A DNA stretch of 5,823 nucleotides from Acidobacteriaceae bacterium (GCA_030040115.1 JASHUH010000141.1:1-5823); one strand, 5' to 3'; positions 1 through 5,823 are shown, numbered from the stretch's first letter. Numbers and translations are program-made. Notes: generated by a model not told the origin, from the sequence alone.

Positions 1-1512
1 CGCCGGCGATTACTCTTTGACCTGCATGTGGGACCGTATGGTCAATACCGGCAACAATTGCTCCGGCCGGAATCCTCACTTCAGCAATTCAATCCGCAGG
101 TCGTCCTTCTGTCGCTCAGCGCACGGGAACTGATCGCCACAGTGCCGATGAATGCGACCGCAGATGAAGGGGACATTGTTATTCGTCGACATGTCGATGG
201 TCTCCGCGTGCTGTGGCAGAGGGCGCGAGAGGCGTTTCGGTCGACGGTTATACAACAGACCTTCTTAAATGTAACCCATCCGTTGTTTGGCAGTTATGAC
301 CGTCTTGTCGGCGGCGCACCCTCACGGTTGATCGCCGGGCTAAACGAGCGCGTGGCTGAGGCAGCGCGGGAGGACGGTGTCCTGCTTCTTGACGTTGCGC
401 GGGCGAGCGAAAGCGATGGGCTCGACGCCTGGTTCGACGTGACACGCTGGCTGCAGGCAAAGATGGAGATCGCGCCACAGGCCGCACCGCTCTACGGAGA
501 TCTGCTTGTGAGGGTGATCGCCGCGCAACGGGGGCTGTCAAAGAAATGTCTTGTGCTGGACCTTGACAACACCCTCTGGGGCGGCGTGATCGGAGATGAC
601 GGGGTCGAGGGAATCGTGCTGGGAGAGGGGACAGGGACAGGTGAGGCGCATCTTGCTCTGCAGCGCTATGCGAAGCAGTTGAGAGACCGCGGTGTGATTC
701 TTGCCGTCTGTTCCAAGAATGAGCCGGCGGTGGCTGAGGCCGCCTTCAGCCATCACCCGGAGATGTTCCTGAAGCGTTCCGATTTCGGGGCCTTCGTCGC
801 GAATTGGGACGACAAGGCTGTGAACCTGAGGCGAATTGCCGAACAGCTGAATATCGGAGTTGAAAGCCTGGTGTTTGTCGATGACAATCCCGCGGAGCGG
901 GCGCGCATCAGGGAAAGCCTTCCGATGGTGGCAGTCCCGGAATTGCCATCTGACCCGGCTCGTTACGTTCGACGCCTTGCCGAGGCAGGCTACTTTGAAG
1001 CTGTCGCGTTCACCGCGGAAGACACTCAGCGGGCGGAGCAATACGCGGCCAACGCATCCAGAGACGCGTTTCTTGAGTCGTCCCAAACGATGGACGAGTT
1101 TCTAAAGGGGCTCGAGATGTCTGTCATTTTTGGTCCCTTTCAGAAGGTCGACCTTGCACGAATCGCACAGCTGATCGGGAAGACCAATCAGTTCAACCCG
1201 ACAACGAGGCGGCATTCCCTGGACGATGTTGCGAGGTTCGTGGCTGCCGATGGCTCTCTCACCCTGCAATTCCGGCTTGTTGACCGGTTCGGCGACAATG
1301 GCCTCGTCAGTGCGATGATACTGCTCCCGGATCCGCAGTCTTCCGATGTGATGGAGATCGATACCTGGGTAATGAGCTGCCGGGTGTTTGGACGGCAACT
1401 CGAACAGGAGGCAATGAATATCGCTGTCGAAGCGTCACGCCAGATGGGCGTCGGCAGGCTTCGGGCAGAGTACATACCAACTCCAAAGAACGACGTCGTC
1501 AGCAATCTTTAA
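1..1512 (+). CDS. FkbH-like HAD-family glyceryl-ACP synthase; 5' partial, probably cut short by a nonsense codon
   Basis: Characterised FkbH enzymes load a glyceryl unit from 1,3-bisphosphoglycerate onto an acyl carrier protein in the cytoplasm, with dephosphorylation; an ACP gene follows directly here. The frame is open at base 1 and already matches the family interior (FDLHVGPYGQYRQQLL), so the true start lies upstream; the GTG at 28 is not the start. Numbering codons from base 1, an N-terminal SGNH-like region covers about 1-180. The HAD domain follows: motif I DLDNT at 187-191 (Asp187, Asp189), motif II Ser238 in VCSKN, Lys272 in DDKAVNL, and motif IV Asp294/Asp295 in FVDDNPAER. The C-terminal GNAT-like domain has KTNQFNPTTRR from 394, DRFGDNG, and DTWVMSCRVFGRQ. 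The frame stops after EYIPTPKNDVVSNL, where relatives continue with Tyr and about 40 more residues. Family assignment is very secure; whether the truncated product still works is unknown. Confidence 0.93.
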   Translation, partial: RRRLLFDLHVGPYGQYRQQLLRPESSLQQFNPQVVLLSLSARELIATVPMNATADEGDIVIRRHVDGLRVLWQRAREAFRSTVIQQTFLNVTHPLFGSYDRLVGGAPSRLIAGLNERVAEAAREDGVLLLDVARASESDGLDAWFDVTRWLQAKMEIAPQAAPLYGDLLVRVIAAQRGLSKKCLVLDLDNTLWGGVIGDDGVEGIVLGEGTGTGEAHLALQRYAKQLRDRGVILAVCSKNEPAVAEAAFSHHPEMFLKRSDFGAFVANWDDKAVNLRRIAEQLNIGVESLVFVDDNPAERARIRESLPMVAVPELPSDPARYVRRLAEAGYFEAVAFTAEDTQRAEQYAANASRDAFLESSQTMDEFLKGLEMSVIFGPFQKVDLARIAQLIGKTNQFNPTTRRHSLDDVARFVAADGSLTLQFRLVDRFGDNGLVSAMILLPDPQSSDVMEIDTWVMSCRVFGRQLEQEAMNIAVEASRQMGVGRLRAEYIPTPKNDVVSNL

Positions 1513-1638
1513 CCATCTCTCGGATTCAGGCCCGCGCAAGTGGCGGAGCCCCAAAACGGCACCACCACATGGGTCCTGCACGTCTCCGAGTATCGTCCTC
1601 AGCCCACTTTTATTTCGAGAACACCGGGAGCAGCATGA
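1513..1638 (+). pseudogene. Stranded C-terminal end of the FkbH-like gene, after an in-frame TAA
   Basis: Reading on in the FkbH frame past the TAA at 1510-1512 gives 41 sense codons and then TGA at 1636-1638. The peptide has the hallmarks of the family C-terminus: PSLGFRP directly after the stop (relatives read Tyr-x-x-Leu-Gly-Phe), then TTTWVLHVSEY, then PTFI. No frameshift is needed, and changing TAA to TAT or TAC restores a full-length protein. The ancestral TGA overlaps the ACP start as ATGA, a typical arrangement for translationally coupled genes. There is no in-frame ATG in this stretch for independent translation. It is either a real nonsense mutation or a one-base sequence error. Confidence 0.85.
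1626..1630 (+). promoter_or_regulatory. Ribosome binding site for the ACP gene
   Basis: GGGAG lies four bases before ATG 1635. It supports the start at 1635 over the in-frame ATG at 1569, which would add 22 residues unlike any ACP and run deep into the FkbH coding sequence. The spacer is a little short, which fits a site that normally works by coupling with an upstream stop codon. Confidence 0.6.
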
Positions 1639-1883
1639 GCGAGCATGAAATTGTGAACAAGCTGACGGAGATCCTCCGTGATCTTCTGGCCGATGATTCC
1701 ATTGTGCTGACTATGGAAACCCGCCGCGATGAGGTTGCTGGCTGGGATTCCTTCGCGTACGTGAATTTCATCGTTGCAGTGGAATCCGAGTTCGGCGTGA
1801 AGTTCAAGGTGGCCGAGGTGGAGTCCTTCGAAAACGTCGGCGCGATTGTGCGACGGATCAGCGCCATCTACGCTACTCGATAG
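1635..1883 (+). CDS. Stand-alone acyl carrier protein
   Basis: An 82-residue acidic carrier protein, the usual ACP length. The phosphopantetheine attachment motif is GWDSFAYVNF, with Ser39 as the expected attachment site after Asp38 (GWDS, like the DSL motif of ACPs). A helix follows (VNFIVAVESEFGVKF), then the acidic recognition region around AEVESFENV and a last helix (GAIVRRISAIYA), in normal ACP order. Directly after a FkbH-like gene it is most simply the carrier that receives the glyceryl group, like the discrete ACP paired with FkbH in methoxymalonyl-ACP pathways. Just before an MBOAT it could also be the acyl donor, as DltC is for DltB. The start at 1635 is chosen from the Shine-Dalgarno site and the ATGA overlap with the ancestral FkbH stop. 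The carrier assignment is firm; the cargo is inferred. Confidence 0.93.
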   Translation: MSEHEIVNKLTEILRDLLADDSIVLTMETRRDEVAGWDSFAYVNFIVAVESEFGVKFKVAEVESFENVGAIVRRISAIYATR

Positions 1884-1895
1884 CAGCAAGAGGAC

Positions 1896-1902
1896 AGAGG
1901 AA
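1896..1902 (+). promoter_or_regulatory. Ribosome binding site for the MBOAT gene
   Basis: AGAGGAA lies nine bases before ATG 1912. It supports this start over the in-frame TTG at 1846, which lies inside the ACP gene and would add a 22-residue polar extension not seen in the family. Confidence 0.6.
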
Positions 1903-1911
1903 ACAGGCGAA

Positions 1912-3483
1912 ATGTTATTCAACTCCTATCCCTTTATCTTTCTATTTCTGCCCGTGGTGGTGGCGGTTTTCTTTGTGCTGGGAGCGGTGTCGCGAGTGTG
2001 GGCTTTGCGCTGGATTATCGCCGCGTCGCTGTTCTTTTACGGGTGGTGGAGGCCGTTGAACATCCTGATTATCGCGCCGTCGATCCTGATCAATTTCGGG
2101 CTGGCGCGGCTTCTGCAGCGGCTATTACGGCAGGAGAAGGGCAGAGCGGTTCAGGCCGTGCTGCTGTTGGGAATTGCTTTCAACGTGGCCTTCCTTGGCT
2201 ACTTCAAATATTCGAATTTCCTCGTCGGCGCCGTGAACGATGCCTTTGGTACGCAGTTTGTGCTGGCGCGCATCATTCTGCCGCTTGGGATATCGTTCAT
2301 CACATTTCAGAAAATTGCGTTTTTGATCGATGTTCAGGCAGGCCGCGTGGAGTCCTTTACCTTCCAGGATTATTGTCTTTTTGTGCTCTTCTTCCCGCAA
2401 CTCATCGCTGGGCCCATTGTGCACTATCGTGAAATGATGCCGCAGTTCCACCGTGCCCCGTGCCGTTTTGACAAAGAGAACATCTCGGTGGGCGTGACGC
2501 TGTTTGCCTTCGGATTGTTCAAGAAAGTGTTTATTGCCGACAGCATCGCGCCGATAGTGAAGCCCCTCTACGAACAGGCGGCTGCGGGCGGGAAGATCGG
2601 CATGGCTACAGCCTGGATTGCCGCGATCGGCTTCACGCTGCAGATCTATTTTGATTTTTCCGGATATACCGACATGGCGCTCGGAATCGCCCGCTTCTTT
2701 GGCGTTCGTCTGCCGCCAAATTTCAATTCGCCGCTGCGCGCTACAAACATCATCGACTTTTGGCAGCGGTGGCATATGACTCTTACCCGGTTCCTCACGG
2801 CATATATTTACAACCCGCTCACGCTGTGGCTAACACGACGGCGAGCAGCCAAGGGCCTGCCGGGATTTGGAGGGCGGAACCGGACTGTGGGTGGATTTAT
2901 CGAACTCCTGATGTTTCCGATTCTCTTAACGATGCTCATCTCAGGCATCTGGCACGGGGCGGGTTACACGTTCATCGTCTGGGGTTTGCTGCATGGTGTT
3001 TATCTGGTCGTGAACCATGGCTGGCGGCAAGTGGGGCCAAAGCTATGGCGTGATAAGGCAAGTTACGAACGTTTCATGCAACCGGCGGGATTTCTTATCA
3101 CATTTCTATGCGTTGCAGCGTCCATGGTCATTTTTCGGGCGACGACACTGGGATCGGCGGGCAATCTGCTGGAGGGAATGGCCGGACTTCACGGGCTCGG
3201 CGTATCTGGGTTGCGAGGTCAATTCGATGTTGGGCTGAAGCACGTGGCATTGTGGGTCGCCGTGCCGGGGCTCATTGCCCTCGCGCTCCCAAACACGCTG
3301 CAGATGCTGAGCGCGTATGAGCCGGCGCTTGGCTGGAGATCGGGCCCGGGTGGCAGGTGGAGGGCTGCTGGCCGTGTGCTGTGGAATCCGTCACTGGCCT
3401 GGGCGCTCGCTATTTCGGTGATCGCAGCGCTGGGCATTGTGAATCTTGGCGGGCACAGCGAGTTCCTGTACTGGCAGTTCTGA
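1912..3483 (+). CDS. MBOAT-family membrane-bound O-acyltransferase (AlgI/DltB superfamily)
   Basis: A 523-residue polytopic inner-membrane protein that should move an acyl group from a cytoplasmic donor to a hydroxyl on an extracytoplasmic glycan or other acceptor. It begins MLFNSYPFIFLFLPVVV, the standard start of bacterial MBOATs. Recognisable blocks are LPLGISFITFQ (124-133), FFPQLIAGPIVHY (160-172), YFDFSGYTDMALGIARFFG (246-264), LPPNFNSP (267-274) and FWQRWHMTLTRFL (283-295). The family's conserved histidines are His288 (RWH) and the catalytic-type His348 in SGIWHGAGY. About 11-13 hydrophobic segments can be picked out; the length fits AlgI-like members. A basic, Gly-rich loop (about 301-328) separates the two histidine blocks. 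The gene begins 28 nt after the ACP stop and ends 15 nt before the quinoprotein. That context suggests it uses the ACP-bound acyl group, as DltB uses DltC. Substrate and acceptor cannot be read from sequence. Confidence 0.95.
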   Translation: MLFNSYPFIFLFLPVVVAVFFVLGAVSRVWALRWIIAASLFFYGWWRPLNILIIAPSILINFGLARLLQRLLRQEKGRAVQAVLLLGIAFNVAFLGYFKYSNFLVGAVNDAFGTQFVLARIILPLGISFITFQKIAFLIDVQAGRVESFTFQDYCLFVLFFPQLIAGPIVHYREMMPQFHRAPCRFDKENISVGVTLFAFGLFKKVFIADSIAPIVKPLYEQAAAGGKIGMATAWIAAIGFTLQIYFDFSGYTDMALGIARFFGVRLPPNFNSPLRATNIIDFWQRWHMTLTRFLTAYIYNPLTLWLTRRRAAKGLPGFGGRNRTVGGFIELLMFPILLTMLISGIWHGAGYTFIVWGLLHGVYLVVNHGWRQVGPKLWRDKASYERFMQPAGFLITFLCVAASMVIFRATTLGSAGNLLEGMAGLHGLGVSGLRGQFDVGLKHVALWVAVPGLIALALPNTLQMLSAYEPALGWRSGPGGRWRAAGRVLWNPSLAWALAISVIAALGIVNLGGHSEFLYWQF

Positions 3484-3491
3484 GAGAAGAG
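3484..3491 (+). promoter_or_regulatory. Ribosome binding site for the quinoprotein gene
   Basis: GAGAAGAG sits directly after the MBOAT stop and seven bases before ATG 3499. It is a modest Shine-Dalgarno match, but it fixes the start and leaves no room for a separate promoter in the 15-nt gap. Confidence 0.5.
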
Positions 3492-3498
3492 TCTGCAG

Positions 3499-5685
3499 AT
3501 GCCAAATTTTGTTCAAGATAAAGAAGCGCCTTTGCCAGCGGCCAAATCGCGGCCTGCGTCTCCGAAACGGCGGCGCAATTGGCTGATTGGTGCTGCTGCG
3601 CTGATCATCGTGTGCGCTTCTTTCGCGGCGGTCTTCGCTTTCAAAGCGTTTCCCGTGGGATGGACGTGGGAGATGGTGACGTGGCGGGCAGAGCTGTTTT
3701 CGCGCAAGGCTTCGGGCCAGATTCCCGACCTGTCATGGCGAGAGCTGTGGTGGATGACGCATGTGCGCGGTGGTTTTGGGCTGGAGGGCGCTTTCAAGGG
3801 AGGATACAGCCTTGAGGGCACCGTAACCAATCCTTTTATGAGCAATGAGGATCACGAGGCCGGGGAAAGACTCTTCAGTGGCGACTGCCAGACCTGTCAT
3901 GGCAAACAGGGAACCGGTGCGTATGGACCGCCTTTGAATCGCACCGGGTTCAGCCATGGCGACAGCGACCTTGCAGTTTACAAGGTGTTGCGGGACGGCA
4001 TTCCAGGAACAGGGATGCTGCGTATTCCGATGTCCCAGATGGAAAGGTGGCAGCTTGTCGGGTATCTGAGGACGCTGCAGGCCGCGAATTCCCAAGAGAC
4101 CGCGGAACGGTTGCCTGCTGCTCACATTCAGGTGAGTAGCGAACAGGTTCTCCACGCCGGGAACAGACCGGATGAATGGCTGACCTACTCAGGCTCCCTG
4201 GATGGACATCGCTATTCGCCGTTGACCGAGATCACGCCGCGGAACGTCACACAGTTGCGGGTTCGATGGGTTCATCAATTCGATACGACCGAGTTGGAAA
4301 AAAGCGAGTCAACGCCGATAGTCGTTGGGGGGAGCATTTTTCTGACTGAGCCGCCGGCCAACGTCGTTGCCCTGGACGCTGGTTCTGGAGCTGTAAGATG
4401 GCGGTACAGTCGAGGACTGCCCGACAAGCTACCAGCATGCTGCGGTCGAGTGAACCGAGGGCTCGCACTTTTGGGCGCCATGGTGTACTTTGGGAGCCTT
4501 GATTGTTACCTGATCGCCCTGGACGCCAACACCGGCAGCATGATCTGGCAAACCAAGGTATGTGATCCGGCGCAAGGATTCACCATGACGGGCGCCCCGC
4601 TCATTGTCAACGACACTGTGGTAGCAGGCGTGGCCGGTGGAGAGTATGGAATTCGGGGCTTGCTCGCCGCCTATGATGCGAAAACGGGTATTCAGCGATG
4701 GAAGTTCGATACGATACCTGGTCCCGGAGAACCAGGACATGAGACCTGGAAGAACGATGCATGGCAGACAGGCGGTGGCCCCACCTGGGTCACCGGTAGT
4801 TACGACCCGACGCTGAATCTGATTTACTGGGGCGTCGGCAATCCGGCCCCGGGACTGCAGGGGAAATTTCGTCCCGGCGACAATCTCTTTAACAACAGCA
4901 TGCTTGCCTTACACGCCGATTCAGGGAAGCTGGCCTGGTACTTCCAGTTTACGCCGCACGACGAACACGATTTCGATGCAACGCAGACTCCGATCCTTGC
5001 TGACCTGCCGATCAACGGGGTCCTTCGTCGCGTGTTGTGCGTTGCTAACCGGAACGGGTTCTATTACATACTTGATCGGGTGACCGGAGAATTTCTGTTA
5101 GGGACGCCATTTGTACAGGAAAACTGGGCGAAAGGTCTTGATTCCAATGGGCGCCCGATCCTCGCTGCCGACATGCAGAGTTCAGCAACGGGTCGGGCGA
5201 CGAGACCGGGGGTGGGTGGCGGGACGAACTGGCAAAATGCGGCATTCGATCCCCGGTCGGGATTGATTTTTGTGCCTGCCACTGAAGGCGCGTCTGTTTT
5301 CACCAAGTCCCCCCATCCGGAGCGCGGCGACCTTGGTTTTTATCCGGGCAGTTCGGGCGCGAATTACGTCGTGCCGGAAGAGCGTGTGGTTCGGGCGCTG
5401 GATGCGGCAACCGGCACAAAGAGATGGGAGAGGTGGGAACGGTCCCTTCCGTTTGGGAAAAAATCTCTGGACCCGGGATACAGCGGACTGCTTGCGACGG
5501 GTGGAGGCCTCGTGTTTGGCGCCTCGGGAGGGTTCCTGTTCGGAATCGATTCGGCGACCGGACAGGAACTGTGGCGTGTCTACCTCGGGGGAGATACATT
5601 TGCAGCGCCGATTTCCGTCAATGTAAATGGACACCAGGTTATCTTAGTGTCGGCAGGCCGGGCGCTGTTTATGTTCGGTTTGTAA
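3499..5685 (+). CDS. Membrane-anchored quinohaemoprotein: N-terminal cytochrome c plus PQQ alcohol/sugar dehydrogenase propeller
   Basis: A 728-residue periplasmic oxidoreductase that should oxidise an alcohol or sugar at PQQ and pass electrons to its own haem c. After a basic stretch (KRRR, 23-26) there is one hydrophobic segment (about 28-50), a signal anchor or uncleaved signal. A Trp-rich region (about 53-110) precedes a class I cytochrome c: haem site CQTCH (130-134), likely axial Met173 in GTGM, closing helix WQLVGYLRTL. The propeller runs from about 227 (WLTYSGSLDGHRYSPL) to the end, with repeated Trp-docking motifs such as DANTGSMIW and DSATGQELW. By comparison with methanol dehydrogenases, Cys314-Cys315 form the vicinal disulfide, Trp430 stacks on PQQ, Glu382 and Asn448 bind the metal, Asp491 is the catalytic Asp, and Arg518 lies by the cofactor. 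Asp493 adds the lanthanide-type Asp. It follows the MBOAT by 15 nt. The substrate is unknown. Confidence 0.93.
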   Translation: MPNFVQDKEAPLPAAKSRPASPKRRRNWLIGAAALIIVCASFAAVFAFKAFPVGWTWEMVTWRAELFSRKASGQIPDLSWRELWWMTHVRGGFGLEGAFKGGYSLEGTVTNPFMSNEDHEAGERLFSGDCQTCHGKQGTGAYGPPLNRTGFSHGDSDLAVYKVLRDGIPGTGMLRIPMSQMERWQLVGYLRTLQAANSQETAERLPAAHIQVSSEQVLHAGNRPDEWLTYSGSLDGHRYSPLTEITPRNVTQLRVRWVHQFDTTELEKSESTPIVVGGSIFLTEPPANVVALDAGSGAVRWRYSRGLPDKLPACCGRVNRGLALLGAMVYFGSLDCYLIALDANTGSMIWQTKVCDPAQGFTMTGAPLIVNDTVVAGVAGGEYGIRGLLAAYDAKTGIQRWKFDTIPGPGEPGHETWKNDAWQTGGGPTWVTGSYDPTLNLIYWGVGNPAPGLQGKFRPGDNLFNNSMLALHADSGKLAWYFQFTPHDEHDFDATQTPILADLPINGVLRRVLCVANRNGFYYILDRVTGEFLLGTPFVQENWAKGLDSNGRPILAADMQSSATGRATRPGVGGGTNWQNAAFDPRSGLIFVPATEGASVFTKSPHPERGDLGFYPGSSGANYVVPEERVVRALDAATGTKRWERWERSLPFGKKSLDPGYSGLLATGGGLVFGASGGFLFGIDSATGQELWRVYLGGDTFAAPISVNVNGHQVILVSAGRALFMFGL

Positions 5686-5730
5686 GTTCACCTCTCACCC
5701 TGGCCAGCACGGTCCGATGATTCCATGCCT

Positions 5731-5765
5731 CGCCTCGTCGCGTGTCGTATGTCGGGGCGACGGCG
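5731..5765 (+). repeat. Imperfect inverted repeat downstream of the operon
   Basis: CGTCGC (5736-5741) can pair with GCGACG (5757-5762). CGC (5731-5733) can pair with GCG (5763-5765) across a two-base bulge, leaving a 15-base loop. A short T-run (5768-5771) follows after two bases. This could be a weak terminator, but the large loop and the GC-rich background make chance pairing quite possible. Confidence 0.3.
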
Positions 5766-5780
5766 CATTTTGAAGGGTCC

Positions 5781-5799
5781 CTGCGATGCGCGATCGCAG
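5781..5799 (+). repeat. Perfect 7-bp inverted repeat with a 5-base loop
   Basis: CTGCGAT (5781-5787) pairs perfectly with ATCGCAG (5793-5799) around the loop GCGCG. It lies 96 bases past the last stop codon and has no T-run after it, so it is not a standard intrinsic terminator. It could be an RNA-stabilising hairpin, an operator for a gene beyond the right edge, or chance. Confidence 0.35.
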
Positions 5800-5823
5800 A
5801 ATGCTCGCAGCGTCATAGAATAG

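Larger units (their letters stand above)
5686..5823 (+). other. 3' non-coding stretch without a supported gene
   Basis: After the quinoprotein stop no convincing coding sequence appears on either strand. An ATG at 5725 opens a 32-codon frame ending in TAG at 5821-5823, but it has no ribosome binding site and an Arg-rich, unrecognisable product. On the minus strand short frames run in from the right edge, but none resembles a known protein end. The stretch holds two inverted repeats and no clear T-tract terminator. Confidence 0.5.

Noticed and set aside
28..30. GTG 28 as the true start of the FkbH-like gene
   Set aside because: The codons before it (1-27) already match the family interior (LLFDLH), so the gene continues to the left of the window.
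625..645. Short tandem repeat ACAGGG-ACAGGT in the FkbH-like gene as a sign of slippage
   Set aside because: It encodes GTGTG at a place where relatives have the same length, so no insertion is apparent and the frame is intact.
538..1086. Long open frame on the minus strand opposite the FkbH-like gene
   Set aside because: It lies wholly opposite a strongly conserved gene and its product resembles no family; it is a by-product of codon bias in GC-rich DNA.
1510..1512. Programmed stop-codon readthrough or reassigned TAA
   Set aside because: TAA also ends the quinoprotein at its natural C-terminus, and there is no readthrough signal visible. A mutation or base error is simpler.
1569..1634. N-terminal extension of the ACP from ATG 1569
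   Set aside because: The 22 extra residues do not look like an ACP and are out-of-frame FkbH coding sequence. ATG 1635 has its own ribosome site and gives a normal 82-residue ACP.
1846..1911. N-terminal extension of the MBOAT from TTG 1846
   Set aside because: It overlaps the ACP gene, adds a polar stretch, and ATG 1912 gives the standard MLFNSY start with a ribosome site.
3613..3615. Cys39 of the quinoprotein as a lipoprotein attachment site
   Set aside because: The residue before it is Val, not Gly, Ala or Ser, so it does not form a lipobox. The segment looks like a membrane anchor.
5425..5445. Small in-frame duplication giving RWERWER in the quinoprotein
   Set aside because: It falls at a Trp-docking motif of a propeller blade and is too short to separate from chance.
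5725..5823. 32-codon frame at the right edge
   Set aside because: It has no ribosome binding site, an Arg-rich product unlike any known family, and a length expected by chance.

Overview
The window is a compact, all plus-strand gene cluster from a Gram-negative bacterium of fairly high GC content. It holds, in order: a FkbH-like HAD-family glyceryl transferase (5' end outside the window), a stand-alone acyl carrier protein (ACP), a membrane-bound O-acyltransferase (MBOAT, AlgI/DltB superfamily), and a membrane-anchored quinoprotein with an N-terminal cytochrome c domain and a PQQ beta-propeller. The MBOAT subtype and the cytochrome c/PQQ fusion suggest Acidobacteriota or Alphaproteobacteria. 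That is an impression from protein style, not from a search, and confidence is low.

Layout: 1-1512 is the FkbH-like reading frame, open at the left edge and ended by a TAA. The same frame continues from 1513 to a TGA at 1636-1638 and still encodes the conserved FkbH C-terminus. The TAA therefore looks like a single-base nonsense change in a gene that used to overlap the ACP start codon. The ACP is at 1635-1883, the MBOAT at 1912-3483 and the quinoprotein at 3499-5685. Spacings are an ATGA overlap (ancestral), 28 nt and 15 nt, so the four genes look like one operon. The last 138 nt (5686-5823) hold no supported gene, only two small inverted repeats.

How the genes may work together: characterised FkbH enzymes move a glyceryl group from 1,3-bisphosphoglycerate onto the phosphopantetheine arm of an ACP. 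A neighbouring MBOAT could pass that ACP-bound acyl group across the inner membrane to an extracytoplasmic hydroxyl. This has the same logic as the Dlt system (activating enzyme, carrier, MBOAT), with glycerate in place of D-alanine. The quinoprotein would act in the periplasm, oxidising an alcohol or sugar and passing electrons to its own haem. Its link to the acylation pathway is inferred only from gene order. It carries the full PQQ/metal site, including the extra Asp typical of lanthanide-using alcohol dehydrogenases.
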